From an uncultured Hyphomicrobiales bacterium (GTDB taxonomy: Bacteria; Pseudomonadota; Alphaproteobacteria; Rhizobiales; Beijerinckiaceae): a stretch of DNA of 64,000 nucleotides. Location: assembly GCA_903825465.1 (NCBI GenBank), contig CAIKAR010000030.1, forward strand, positions 62,001 through 126,000. The letters run 5' to 3'. Below are positions 9,430 to 18,008 of the stretch, piece after piece. Position 1 is the stretch's first letter, and every line of letters starts with the position of its first letter. Both the position numbers and the translations under genes were made by a program. Under the pieces are notes generated by a model, which was not told the origin of the DNA, did no database searches, and saw nothing but the letters and a program-made list of their open reading frames with translations.

Positions 9430-11460
9430 CTAAGCGAATCCCCGCGCCTTCAGCAAGGGTTCGACGCTGGGCAAACGCCCGCGAAAACCAATGTAGGCGT
9501 CCTTGGGATCGCGCAGATTGCCGGCGGAATAGATGCTCTCGCGCAGCTTCTTCGCCAACCCGGGATCGAAAACGTCGCCGGTCTCCCTGAACGCCTCGAA
9601 CGCGTCCTGATCGAGCACCGCCGACCACAAATACGAGTAATACCCGGCCGAATAGCCATCGCCCGAATAGATGTGGCTGAAATGCGGGGAGCGGTGACGC
9701 ATCGGAATTTCCGCCGGATTTCCAATGCGCTCGAGCGTCGCGGCCTCGACTTGCATCGGATCGCGCGGTCTCCCGGCCATGTGCGCGTCCATGTCCACAT
9801 AGGCCGACGAGCAGAACTCGACGGTGTTGAAGCCCTGGTTGAATTTGTCGGCGGCGTGGACGCGGTCGATCAGATCGTCGGGAATGGGCTTCCCGGTTTC
9901 GAAATGCCGCGCGAACCGGGTCAACACCTCGCGCGTGGTCAGCCAGTGCTCGTAGAGCTGCGAAGGCAGTTCCACGAAATCCCTGCTCACGGCGGTGCCG
10001 GAGAGGCTGGCGTAAACGCAATTCGACAGCATGCCATGCAGGGCGTGGCCGAATTCGTGGAACAGCGTGTGCGCCTCGCTCAGCGACAGCAGCGCCGGCG
10101 CGCCATCCGCGGGCTTCGCGATGTTCAACGTGTTGCAAATGATCGGGCGCCGCTCGCCGCCCAAATTGCGTTGCGAACGGAAGCCCGACATCCAGGCGCC
10201 GCCCTGTTTGGACGCGCGCGAAAAATAATCGCCGAAGAACAACGCGACATGCTTGCCATTCGCGTCGCGAGCCTCGAAGGCCCGCACGTCCCGATGCCAC
10301 ACGGGAACGTCTTTCCGCTCCTCGAACACGAGGCCAAAGAGTTTGCGCGCGACGAAAAACGCCGCTTCGATCAAGCGGTCGAGCTGAAAATACGGGCGCA
10401 ATTCGGCGTCGTCGATGGCGTAGTCGGCGCGTCGCAGCTTTTCCGCGTAGTGGCGCCAGTCGTGCGGAGCGAGGTCGAAGTTGCCGCCTTCTTCGCCGAT
10501 CATCGCTTGAAGCCGCTGCTTGTCGCGCAGGGCCTGTTCGCGTCCGGGCTTCCACACCTTGTCGATCAGGTCGTAAACCGCCGCGGTGTCGCCGGCCATT
10601 GTGTCGTCGAGCTTGTAGTCGGCGTAGGTGGCGTAGCCCAGAAGCCGCGCGGCCTCGTCGCGCAACGCGAGTGTTTCGGCGATGATGGCGCGGTTGTCGG
10701 AGTCGCCGCCGCCTTCGCCGCGCGCCAGAAAGGCGCTCAACAGTTTTTCGCGAAGGTCGCGGCGAGTGGAGTGAGTGAGAAAATCCTCCACCGCGCCGCG
10801 CGACAGCGAAACCGCGTGCTTTCCCGCGTGTCCGCGTTCCGTGGCGAGCGCCGCGGCGCCGGACAGGAAGTCGACGGGCAACCCCGCGAGATCTTCCACC
10901 GTGTCCAGCAACAGAATATAGCCGCTTTCGTCCTTCAACACGTTCTGGCCGAATTGCGTGCCGAGCACGGAGCGGCGCTCGTTGATCGCGGCGAGCCGGT
11001 CGCGATCGGCCTGGCCCAACGCGGCGCCGCGGCGGGCGAACCAAGTGCGCTTGCGTTCCAGCAGCCGGGCCTGCTCGGCGTCCAGGCCCAACGTCCCGCG
11101 CTCGCCAAACACGGCGTCGACGCGGCCAAACAGCGCGGCGTTTAGCGCGATGGCGCTCGAATGGCGGGACAAAACAGGCGCCAATTCAAGATCGACCGCC
11201 CGCAGCGCGTCGTCGGACATCGTCCCCGTGAGGTTGTGAAAAACCGAACCAACGCGCTCCAGCGCTTCGCCGGCGCGCTCCAGCGCCTCGATTGTGTTGA
11301 CGAAGGTCGGGGGTTCGGGATTGCCCGCGATGACGTCGATCTCGGCGCGGTGGGCCGAAATGGCCGCCTCGCAGGCGGGTTTGAAATGCTCGGTTTTGAT
11401 TCGGTCGAAGGGCGGCGACTGGAACGGCGTTGTCCATGGCTCGAAAAATGGATTGCTCAT
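9430..11460 (-). CDS. M3 family oligopeptidase (PrlC/Dcp-like)
   Basis: A 676-residue zinc metallopeptidase of the thimet oligopeptidase family, normal length for the group. The zinc site HEFGH is at residues 468-472, followed about 25 residues later by the SRDFVELPSQLYEHW segment that supplies the third ligand Glu. There is no signal peptide, so it is likely a cytoplasmic enzyme that trims short peptides left by the large proteases. It may be an oligopeptidase A or a dipeptidyl carboxypeptidase; sequence reading alone does not separate them. A small unknown gene ends 12 bases upstream on the same strand. Confidence 0.92.
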   Translation of the reverse strand: MSNPFFEPWTTPFQSPPFDRIKTEHFKPACEAAISAHRAEIDVIAGNPEPPTFVNTIEALERAGEALERVGSVFHNLTGTMSDDALRAVDLELAPVLSRHSSAIALNAALFGRVDAVFGERGTLGLDAEQARLLERKRTWFARRGAALGQADRDRLAAINERRSVLGTQFGQNVLKDESGYILLLDTVEDLAGLPVDFLSGAAALATERGHAGKHAVSLSRGAVEDFLTHSTRRDLREKLLSAFLARGEGGGDSDNRAIIAETLALRDEAARLLGYATYADYKLDDTMAGDTAAVYDLIDKVWKPGREQALRDKQRLQAMIGEEGGNFDLAPHDWRHYAEKLRRADYAIDDAELRPYFQLDRLIEAAFFVARKLFGLVFEERKDVPVWHRDVRAFEARDANGKHVALFFGDYFSRASKQGGAWMSGFRSQRNLGGERRPIICNTLNIAKPADGAPALLSLSEAHTLFHEFGHALHGMLSNCVYASLSGTAVSRDFVELPSQLYEHWLTTREVLTRFARHFETGKPIPDDLIDRVHAADKFNQGFNTVEFCSSAYVDMDAHMAGRPRDPMQVEAATLERIGNPAEIPMRHRSPHFSHIYSGDGYSAGYYSYLWSAVLDQDAFEAFRETGDVFDPGLAKKLRESIYSAGNLRDPKDAYIGFRGRLPSVEPLLKARGFA

Positions 11461-11472
11461 GCCCTGCTCCGG

Positions 11473-11868
11473 TCAATGATGGTGTTCGACGCCATCGCCG
11501 TGGTCGTGGCCAAGCGTCGCGCCTATGCGCTCCGCCTCCGCGTAGCCGTGCATCATGGCTTCCATCAGGCGGCGCATCGGGTCTTCGTTCAAGGGAAGAT
11601 GAGAAGCCAGGAAGCCCGCGAGGCGCGCGAGGACCAGCGGCTGCACGGAAAACACACCCTGCCGCTTGTCGTTGTCGGCGGCGGCCGAGTCGCGCAGCGC
11701 TCGATTGAGCGCGTCGCCCATCAACCGATCGGCGTAGGCGCTGACGGAGCCCGGTTCATGCTTGGTCCGCGCGGTCTCGCCCAGCAGCAGTTTCGCGTGG
11801 ACCTGAAAGGCCGCGAACAACCGGGCTTCAAGGTCGCTTGGCTCGTTATCGTCGAAATCGCCGCACAT
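11473..11868 (-). CDS. Hypothetical protein with His/Asp-rich C-terminus
   Basis: A 131-residue soluble protein I do not recognise. It has an acidic start (MCGDFDDNEPSDLEARLF), a helical middle, and a tail (HDHGDGVEHHH) that could bind metal. It lies between the orphan iron-type binding protein (18 bases upstream) and the M3 peptidase (12 bases downstream), all on the minus strand, so it is probably in the same transcript. Codon use resembles its neighbours, which supports a real gene. Confidence 0.65.
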   Translation of the reverse strand: MCGDFDDNEPSDLEARLFAAFQVHAKLLLGETARTKHEPGSVSAYADRLMGDALNRALRDSAAADNDKRQGVFSVQPLVLARLAGFLASHLPLNEDPMRRLMEAMMHGYAEAERIGATLGHDHGDGVEHHH

Positions 11869-11886
11869 GGCGGGCTCCTTTTGCGG

Positions 11887-12930
11887 TTAACGCGCGCGCC
11901 TGCCAAACGTCTCGTTGAACAGCCGCGTCCAGCGCGCGCCGTCGTCGAGTTGCTTGCCGGCGTCGCTGAAGACGATGTTCATGCCGGCGATTGTTTTCGC
12001 CGCCTTGAGATTGGTGGGGAAGAATTCGCGGCCAGCCAGGATCGCCTGCCCCTCGCCGAGCAGAAAATCCATGTAGAGCAGCGCGGAGGCGGGATGCGGC
12101 GCGCTGGCGGAAAGACCGACGCCGTCCACGCGCGCCACCGTCGGGTCGAGGTTGAATGTGTCGACGGGCGCGCCGGCCGCCTTCATCTGCGCGACCTTGT
12201 AGAAATACGTCGTGACCGCGAGCGGCGCCTCGCCGGCCGCCACGAGATTCACGATCAGCGAATGGCCCTTGCGCAACGTGACGCCGTTCCTGGCGACGAT
12301 GTCCTTGAAAAGCTGAACGCCCTTGTCCTCTCCCATGGTGGTGACCAGCGTGGCGAACCAGTCGATGTCGTCGGTTTCGACGGTCAGTTTGCCTTTCCAT
12401 TTCGGATCGGCGAGTTCCCCATATGATTTGGGGAGGTCGGCGGGCTTGAACAGATTCGTGTTGTAGGCCTGTGAAATCACTTGCAGGCGCGTGCCTATCC
12501 AGACGCCGGGAGCGATCGCCTGCGGCATGAGTTCGGCGAGGACCGGCGACGCAATGGGATAAAGCAGGTCTTCGCGGCGCAGGCCTTCGAGCCCCGCGGC
12601 GCCCGTGTCGAAAAGATCGGCGCCGTGGCGGCCGCTGCGTTCCTCGGTGACGCCGCGCTGCAAAACATCCTCGTTGCTGGCGCGCCAGTACGACGGCTTG
12701 ATCCCGCGCTTTTTTTCAAACGCGGCGCCGAGGACGGCCAGGTCGTCGGCGGTCAGCGAGGAATAAATGTTGAGGCCACCCTCCGCTTGGGCGGCCGCGA
12801 GCAATTTTTCCGTCCGGTCGGAGGCCGCGTAGGCGGCGAAATCGCGGACGGCGGAGGTTTGAGCGAAGACGGGAGTGGCGAGACAGGCGACAAGGACGGC
12901 CGCCAGGCCCAGCCATCCCTCTCCCGCCAC
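11887..12930 (-). CDS. ABC transporter substrate-binding protein, Fe(3+)/AfuA-like
   Basis: An extracellular solute-binding protein of family 1 (AfuA/FbpA-like), 347 residues from the chosen GTG. A leader (WLGLAAVLVACLATPVFA) is cut before QTSAVRDF. The mature part opens EGGLNIYSSLTADDLAVLGAAF and continues with features of iron or small-anion binders (YNTNLFKPADLPKSYGEL). No permease or ATPase lies nearby, so it is an orphan. The start is uncertain: the GTG at 12930 lies inside an arm of a palindromic repeat and its leader lacks basic residues, while a TTG about 80 bases upstream would add a basic n-region (KHRHWRRPRP). The repeat may have replaced the original start. Confidence 0.75.
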   Translation of the reverse strand: MAGEGWLGLAAVLVACLATPVFAQTSAVRDFAAYAASDRTEKLLAAAQAEGGLNIYSSLTADDLAVLGAAFEKKRGIKPSYWRASNEDVLQRGVTEERSGRHGADLFDTGAAGLEGLRREDLLYPIASPVLAELMPQAIAPGVWIGTRLQVISQAYNTNLFKPADLPKSYGELADPKWKGKLTVETDDIDWFATLVTTMGEDKGVQLFKDIVARNGVTLRKGHSLIVNLVAAGEAPLAVTTYFYKVAQMKAAGAPVDTFNLDPTVARVDGVGLSASAPHPASALLYMDFLLGEGQAILAGREFFPTNLKAAKTIAGMNIVFSDAGKQLDDGARWTRLFNETFGRRAR

Positions 12931-13061
12931 GCGAGAGAAGGCGGCCCGGAGGGCCGGACGAGGGCGGCGCCAATGTCTGTGTTTCAAGGTTCGCGCCCGC
13001 TTCGGCGCCCTCCCACGGCCCGGACGCGATGGACAACCCTTTCCCGCGTGGCGGGAGAGGG
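12917..13061. repeat. Dispersed palindromic repeat, copy B, overlapping the start of the AfuA-like gene
   Basis: An inverted repeat with 25-base arms at 12917-12941 and 13037-13061. The arms match at about 22 of 25 positions and share the core CCCGC...GCGTGGCGGGAGAGGG. They enclose about 95 bases of GC-rich sequence with no gene. The form resembles a miniature inverted-repeat or extragenic palindromic element and is related at its ends to the copy at 1334-1471. It covers almost the whole gap between the cupin gene and the binding-protein gene and runs into the first codons of the latter. Confidence 0.7.
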
Positions 13062-13075
13062 AGTCGCGCCCATCT

Positions 13076-13630
13076 TCAAAACCCTTCCGCGTTTTCCAGT
13101 TGCTCAAACCAGTCGAAGCCCATCGGCTTGAGGATGCGGCTGTTGCAAACGATGAGGCGCGCTTCGCTGTCGGGATCGGCGTTGAAGTGCTGATGGGCGC
13201 AATAGGGGGGAATGTAGACGAAGTCGCCAACGCTCCACGAGAACTTCTTTGGCTCGCTTTCCCAGTCGAATTCCATTTTATCGTGGCAGTCGAAGCGCAG
13301 ATCCCAATGCAGGTCATAGCCCGAGCCCTCGATGACGTAGAACACCTCCTCCGACAGGTGCCGGTGCTTGCCCGAGGCTTTGCCCGGCGGCAGGAACTGC
13401 TGGTAGATGTCGAGGCAGCATTCCTTGGTGTTCATGCGCTCGTTGATGACGTGCTTGATGAGCCCGTTCGGCGAGCGCTCGAAAGGCATCTCGGTGGCCT
13501 TAACGACGTTCATCCTGCCATCGTATTCCTTGCGGAACTCGGCGGAGGCCAGCAACGCCTCCTTGTAGTATTCGACATTGTGCGTGGGGGCGTGGGACGC
13601 GGCGCGTTCGCGCGGATCGAGCAAAGACAT
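13076..13630 (-). CDS. Cupin domain protein
   Basis: A 184-residue single-domain cupin. The first metal motif is GKHRHLSEEVFYVIEG (two His and one Glu ligand) and the second is GDFVYIPPYCAHQHFN (third His), so a complete metal site is present. The family includes dioxygenases, isomerases and non-enzymatic sensors, and the substrate cannot be told. It follows a second, divergent cupin by nine bases on the same strand, and the two probably act together. The AfuA-like binding protein lies downstream across a palindromic repeat. Confidence 0.85.
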   Translation of the reverse strand: MSLLDPRERAASHAPTHNVEYYKEALLASAEFRKEYDGRMNVVKATEMPFERSPNGLIKHVINERMNTKECCLDIYQQFLPPGKASGKHRHLSEEVFYVIEGSGYDLHWDLRFDCHDKMEFDWESEPKKFSWSVGDFVYIPPYCAHQHFNADPDSEARLIVCNSRILKPMGFDWFEQLENAEGF

Positions 13631-13639
13631 CGGAAATCC

Positions 13640-14224
13640 TCAGAGTTCTGCGGGCGGCGTGTAAACAGCCTGCTTGGCCGTCGCGACCTTGGGCGGAAAA
13701 TCCACCACCTTCTGAAACAGCATGTGCATGAACAGAAAGAGAGGCTTGGCCTTCATGACGAGGGTGATGCACTCGTCATCCTCTTCCGTCGAGAAATGCT
13801 GGTGCACGCAGGAGTTCTCGACGATCAGCGCGTCGCCCGGACCCCAGTCCCATCGCACCCCGTCGTGAACGTCGTAGCCGTTGCCCTTGAGCACGAAGAA
13901 CACGGCGCTGTTCATGTGGCCGTGCTTCTGGCCGTAGCCGCCCGGGGAAAACACCTCGATGTGGGTCTCGATGGACTGCGCCACCTTCACCGCCTGCGGG
14001 TTGATGATCTTTTTGCCGTAATGGCCGGGGCCCCCGTGCCATTTATGGTCGCGGGTGGGGTAGACGCGGGGCTGGGTGAAAAGTTCGCGGACGAGCTCGC
14101 CATAAGTGCCTTCGAGGGCGCGGACGAACACGCGCTTTTTGGTCCAGCGTTCCCAAACCGCTTCGCCCATCGGCTCAAGCGCGCCGCTGTTGTGACCCAC
14201 GGCGCCGGCATCGACCTGGCTCAT
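13640..14224 (-). CDS. Cupin domain protein with altered metal motif
   Basis: A 194-residue cupin. The start at 14224 (MSQVDAG) is chosen because GGAGG lies five bases before it; an in-frame ATG 12 bases upstream is also possible. The first motif reads KHGHMNSAVFFVLKG, keeping both His residues but with Ser-Ala where the Glu ligand normally sits. The second motif (ENSCVHQHFS) keeps its His. Loss of the Glu may change the metal or the activity. The N-terminal third has no similarity that I recognise. It is likely co-expressed with the cupin nine bases downstream. Confidence 0.82.
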   Translation of the reverse strand: MSQVDAGAVGHNSGALEPMGEAVWERWTKKRVFVRALEGTYGELVRELFTQPRVYPTRDHKWHGGPGHYGKKIINPQAVKVAQSIETHIEVFSPGGYGQKHGHMNSAVFFVLKGNGYDVHDGVRWDWGPGDALIVENSCVHQHFSTEEDDECITLVMKAKPLFLFMHMLFQKVVDFPPKVATAKQAVYTPPAEL

Positions 14225-14352
14225 GTTGTCCTCCATCTCAATCGAATATGGCCGTCGTGTAGCACAAGCGCCGGGCGCGGCAAGCGTTCGCGTCCATCCG
14301 CCGCGCCGATCATCCCCCGGCGCGCGACAGGGGCGCGCGGAGATCGAGCCCC

Positions 14353-14859
14353 CTAGGGCGCCAAATCTTTGCAAACGTCCACATCCGAACCCCAGTATTC
14401 CACGCAGGCAGCGTGCGTCATGGGCCCTTTGCCCACGACTTTATCGAAGAGAAAATCCACGATCATGTTCATTTCCCGCGCCGCGAGGTTCGCGGGGGGA
14501 TCCGTCAACGAGAGCCCGGACTTCGTCAAATCCTCGGTTTTCATGCCGTAGCAACGGCCATCGCTGTAGGCGAGGCGGTCGAAGGCCGGCATCCCCGCGC
14601 CAGGTCGCCCGCATTGAATTGTCTTCAAGACAGCCGCGCGGTCGAGTGTTGTTTCGCGAAGGTTCGCGCCGTCCGGCATTTGGGAGTCGATTTTGCGGCC
14701 GTCGCCCGCCCAGCCGTGACAGGTCTGGCAATTCGCCTTGGCGCGAAACAGTTTCATGCCCGCGGCCACGTTGGCGGGGTCGATGTCGTCGGCGCGCGCG
14801 GCTCCCATCGAGGCCACCGTGGCGAGCGCCAACAACGCTAGCGGAATCTTCCCTTTCAA
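14353..14859 (-). CDS. Periplasmic c-type cytochrome
   Basis: A 168-residue secreted cytochrome c. A signal peptide (MKGKIPLALLALATVASMGA, cut near ARADD) precedes one heme site, CQTCH, at residues 44-48. GAGMPAF supplies a likely Met90 axial ligand. Four further Cys residues (near CGRPG, GRCYG, ACVEYW and VDVCKD) may form disulfides. It resembles the small class I cytochromes that take electrons from periplasmic dehydrogenases. No such dehydrogenase is adjacent; the two cupins lie downstream on the same strand. Confidence 0.88.
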   Translation of the reverse strand: MKGKIPLALLALATVASMGAARADDIDPANVAAGMKLFRAKANCQTCHGWAGDGRKIDSQMPDGANLRETTLDRAAVLKTIQCGRPGAGMPAFDRLAYSDGRCYGMKTEDLTKSGLSLTDPPANLAAREMNMIVDFLFDKVVGKGPMTHAACVEYWGSDVDVCKDLAP

Positions 14860-14930
14860 CAGTCTTCTCCCAAACTTGAATAGTTTTCGCCAGCCTATAC
14901 GATCCGGGTGAATTCGTCATCGGCGCGACA

Positions 14931-15677
14931 ATGGAAATTCGGGGTCTCGTGTTTTCGGTCTGCCTCGCTTCAGCCGGTTTCGTCGGCGCGCGCGCGGACG
15001 AGGTCGACCGCAAAACGGTGTGGGATTTGAAACTTGGCGAACCGCTCGCGGCGCAGCCGCCCGCCGGGGAATACAGGGGCTACGCCTGCGGTTCGAACGG
15101 CGGCCAGCCGCGTCGGCCGCTCGGAAGCTTCGCGGATTTCGCCCGCTGCCCGGCGGAGGCCGGCGGCTTGCGCGAGGTTTATTTCGAATACGACGACGAG
15201 CTCGAATACGTCGCCCGCGCGCGCGACGACGAGCAGGCCCTAGCCCGCTACGCGGGCACAGCCGAGCGGGGTTTTCCCTTGATCGTCTCGGCGCTGATCG
15301 ACGACGACGGCGTTCTTCGAGGCGCGCGGCTCGCCACCGATTCGCGCCCCGATTACCGCAAGGACGCCACCGACGCCGACCTCGCGCGGCGCGCTGACGC
15401 CTACAAGTTCGGCGCGGCGATGGCCGCGCGCTTTGACATCGAGCCCAACCGGGATTGCGTGAAGCCGCCCCGGGGGGAAGGCGAGAATCCCGTCGGCGCG
15501 CTGTTCATCAAACTGGATTGCGAAAAAGCCGCTCCGACGGAACGTCGCGCGTACAAACTCTCCGTCCGCCTGTTGCGAAAGCCGGGTCAAAGCGGCCGGG
15601 ACCCGCGCAACCCCTCGGCGCTGACCAAAGGCGAGTTCGAGAGCTCGGCGCTGCTGGAGATCTTGGCGACGCAGTAA
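14931..15677 (+). CDS. Hypothetical secreted protein
   Basis: A 248-residue protein with a likely signal peptide (IRGLVFSVCLASAGFVGARA) and a soluble mature part rich in acidic residues. I recognise no family. Two Cys are spaced in YACGSNGGQ and FARCPAEAG, and a second pair lies in NRDCVKP and KLDCEKA, consistent with periplasmic disulfides. It is divergent from the cytochrome c gene by 71 bases and convergent with the hydroxyacid dehydrogenase, five bases away. The ribosome site is weak. Confidence 0.7.
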   Translation: MEIRGLVFSVCLASAGFVGARADEVDRKTVWDLKLGEPLAAQPPAGEYRGYACGSNGGQPRRPLGSFADFARCPAEAGGLREVYFEYDDELEYVARARDDEQALARYAGTAERGFPLIVSALIDDDGVLRGARLATDSRPDYRKDATDADLARRADAYKFGAAMAARFDIEPNRDCVKPPRGEGENPVGALFIKLDCEKAAPTERRAYKLSVRLLRKPGQSGRDPRNPSALTKGEFESSALLEILATQ

Positions 15678-15682
15678 CCGCC

Positions 15683-16636
15683 TCAATCGAACGGATAAAC
15701 CCCCGGTTCCTGCCGGTAGGCGCGCGCCACGCCGTGCACGCCCGAGCGCAACATCATCGCCCAGGATTCGCGCGTCGTCGCGCCAATGTGCGGCGAGGCG
15801 AAGAAATTGGGAACATCCAAAAGCGGGTTGCCGTTCGCCGGCTCGACGTGGAAGACGTCGAACGCCGCGCCGGAGATGTGGCCGCTATCCAGCCTTTCTT
15901 TCAACGCGGCCTCGTCAACCATCGAGCCGCGCGCGACATTGATGAGAACCGCGCCGCGCTTCATTTTGCCGAGGGTTTTCGCGTCGTAAATTCCGAGCGT
16001 CGTCTTGTTGCGCGAAAGGTGGATGGTCAACACGTCGCTGCGGGCCAGCAATTCGTCGAATCCGACGCTCTCCACGCCGTTGGCCTCGCAGAACTCGGAG
16101 ATGTCGACACGGTCGCAAGCGAGAATTTTCACGCCGTGGGGCTGAAGCAGTTTCACCAGCTCCTTGCCGATATGGCCGCAACCGTGGATGCCGACCGTCT
16201 TGCCCCTCAAATCGCCGCCGAATCCAACCGGGCCTTTCCATTCGCCGCGATACAGGATTTGCGAGAAAAAATGCGCGCGGCGCAGGGTGAACACCATGTA
16301 GCAGAGCGCGAGTTCGGCGACGGACACCTTGTTTATGCCGGCGGCCCAATACATTTTGATCCCGTATTTGTTCAGAATCGCCGGATCGATGTGGTCGACT
16401 CCCGCCGAGCAAAGCGACACGACTTTAAGTTCCGGAAGCGCCGCGCAGACCTTGTCGGTGAAACGGTCGAGGCCAATGATGGCGGCGTCGTGGCCCTTGA
16501 GGTAGGCGATCAATTCGTCTTCGGTCAGGCGGGCGCGTGTCGGCGGGAACTTGGTGCCGGGATAGGCGGCCTCAAGCTCCTCCTTGATTTCCGGAAAAAA
16601 GTCGAAATATGGAATCGTGACAGCGATACGCGGCAT
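15683..16636 (-). CDS. D-isomer-specific 2-hydroxyacid dehydrogenase, NAD-binding
   Basis: A 317-residue member of the phosphoglycerate/D-lactate dehydrogenase superfamily. The dinucleotide loop GIHGCGHIG lies at about residues 148-156. The catalytic Arg lies in INVARGSMVDE and the catalytic His in FASPHIGATT. It reduces a 2-keto acid to a D-2-hydroxy acid, or the reverse, with NAD(P). It lacks the C-terminal ACT domain of many SerA proteins, so it need not be phosphoglycerate dehydrogenase. It is a single gene on its strand and soluble. The substrate is unknown. Confidence 0.9.
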   Translation of the reverse strand: MPRIAVTIPYFDFFPEIKEELEAAYPGTKFPPTRARLTEDELIAYLKGHDAAIIGLDRFTDKVCAALPELKVVSLCSAGVDHIDPAILNKYGIKMYWAAGINKVSVAELALCYMVFTLRRAHFFSQILYRGEWKGPVGFGGDLRGKTVGIHGCGHIGKELVKLLQPHGVKILACDRVDISEFCEANGVESVGFDELLARSDVLTIHLSRNKTTLGIYDAKTLGKMKRGAVLINVARGSMVDEAALKERLDSGHISGAAFDVFHVEPANGNPLLDVPNFFASPHIGATTRESWAMMLRSGVHGVARAYRQEPGVYPFD

Positions 16637-16792
16637 GGGCCTCCCCCGATGGGTCCTGTGTTTTCGCGGTCAAACTATCAGCCCTGGCGGCGCAGGCAAA
16701 GCCTTCGGCGAAACGCGCGGGCGCCGAATCCATTTCTCGTGTATGATGACTTTGGCGGCGCCGGGGGGGCGTCGCACCAGAAGGGGTGGACC

Positions 16793-17626
16793 ATGAAAAA
16801 CGTCCTGACGCCTGTCGAGCTTCACTCGACGATCGATTCCACATTCGCGACGGCGCTTTTGTTCGCCCGCCGATTCGACGGCTACATCGAGGGCATGCCC
16901 CTCGGGCCCGACATGCCCGACCTTGTCGCCTTCGACATGCCGGTGAGCTGGACCGTCGCGGACCAACAAACCTGGAAGGAAATGGCGGAGGAATCGCGAC
17001 GCCATTTCGAACAATTCATGGGCGCGGCCGGCGTTCCATCGCACGAGGCCGCGCCCGATCGATTGTCCTGGGGCTGGGCCGGCGAGTCCTCCTTCGGCGA
17101 TTCGCACGTGTCCAGTCACGCCCGTCTTTTCGACATTTGCGTGCTGGGCCGCCCCGGGGCCGAGCGAGGCGACGCGCGGATGGCGACGGCGGAATCTGTG
17201 CTGTTCGACAGCGGGCGGCCCATTTTGATCGCGCCGCCCATCGCGCCGAAAACGCTTGGCGACACCATCGTTATCGCCTGGAATCAGAGCATGGAGACCA
17301 GCCGCGCGACGGCCATGGCGATGCCCGCGCTGCGGAAGGCGAATAAGGTTTTTGTGTTGACCATCCCCGAGCAGAAGGTCGATGGGCCCACCGGCGATCA
17401 GATGGCGCACAATCTGCGCGCCAACGGCGTGCCCGCCGAGGCGGTCGAGCGAAGCGGAAAGTCCAAGGGACACGGCGAAGCCATCATCGAGGCGGCGGCG
17501 GCGCTTGGCGCGGATTTGCTCGTGAAAGGCGCCTATACGCAAAGCCGTCTGCGCCAGATGATATTTGGCGGAGCGACAAGCTACATTCTGGCGAAGGCCA
17601 ATCTGCCGGTGCTCATGTCGAGCTGA
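16793..17626 (+). CDS. Universal stress protein (UspA family, two-domain)
   Basis: A 277-residue protein made of two UspA-like halves. The second half ends with LVKGAYTQSRLRQMIFGGA and TSYIL, matching the G-2X-G-9X-G-type nucleotide loop in spacing and general form. The first half is more diverged. The ATG at 16793 is preceded by AAGGGGTGG. Such tandem Usp proteins bind ATP or respond to stress in many alphaproteobacteria. It stands alone, divergent from the hydroxyacid dehydrogenase. Confidence 0.85.
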   Translation: MKNVLTPVELHSTIDSTFATALLFARRFDGYIEGMPLGPDMPDLVAFDMPVSWTVADQQTWKEMAEESRRHFEQFMGAAGVPSHEAAPDRLSWGWAGESSFGDSHVSSHARLFDICVLGRPGAERGDARMATAESVLFDSGRPILIAPPIAPKTLGDTIVIAWNQSMETSRATAMAMPALRKANKVFVLTIPEQKVDGPTGDQMAHNLRANGVPAEAVERSGKSKGHGEAIIEAAAALGADLLVKGAYTQSRLRQMIFGGATSYILAKANLPVLMSS

Positions 17627-17667
17627 CGCCCGGGTTCAGCCCCGGGCCGGGCAACAACCAGGCCGCG

Positions 17668-17973
17668 CTAACAACAAGGGCAGCCGAACACCTCCTCGGC
17701 GACGAGCGCGTCCTTCATCCACCACGGCGGCAGGTCGTCCGCGACGACATCCCCCACCGGTTTGAAAACCTTGGTGTGGTGGCGCTTGGTTTCGTCGGTC
17801 CAGAAGGCGACGATTGTTTCGAGCGGCGGACAGCCGGGCACGCCGCATTCGATTTCGGTCACCATTATCGTGTCGTCGACAGACAACCGGAAACGCTCGC
17901 GTGTGAAGCTCTTCACGCGGGCGATGGCGGCGCGGTTTTCTCCCGACTTGCGCGACGAACCAAGGCTGACCAT
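17668..17973 (-). CDS. Conserved hypothetical Cys-containing protein
   Basis: A 101-residue soluble protein with ECGVPGCPPLET in the middle and GCPCC at the very end. The five Cys in two clusters could bind iron-sulfur or zinc. The central region (VTEIECGVPGCPP, then VAFWTDETKRHHTKVFKPV) resembles small conserved hypotheticals I have seen in alphaproteobacteria, with no assigned function. It is convergent with the universal stress gene. Confidence 0.65.
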   Translation of the reverse strand: MVSLGSSRKSGENRAAIARVKSFTRERFRLSVDDTIMVTEIECGVPGCPPLETIVAFWTDETKRHHTKVFKPVGDVVADDLPPWWMKDALVAEEVFGCPCC

Positions 17974-18008
17974 GCCGTCAATATAACGCGGCGCGACGCG
18001 GCGCCAAC

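Noticed and set aside
9673-11145. 490-codon open frame on the plus strand
   Set aside because: It is the antisense of the M3 peptidase gene, whose zinc motif and family length are clear. High GC leaves long spurious frames.
15455-16792. A 446-codon upstream extension of the universal stress gene
   Set aside because: It runs antisense through the hydroxyacid dehydrogenase gene. The ATG at 16793 has a ribosome site and starts the Usp sequence.
17628-17647. GCCCGGG...CCCGGGC hairpin after the universal stress gene
   Set aside because: It is a seven-base stem without a T-tract in very GC-rich DNA; too weak to call a terminator.
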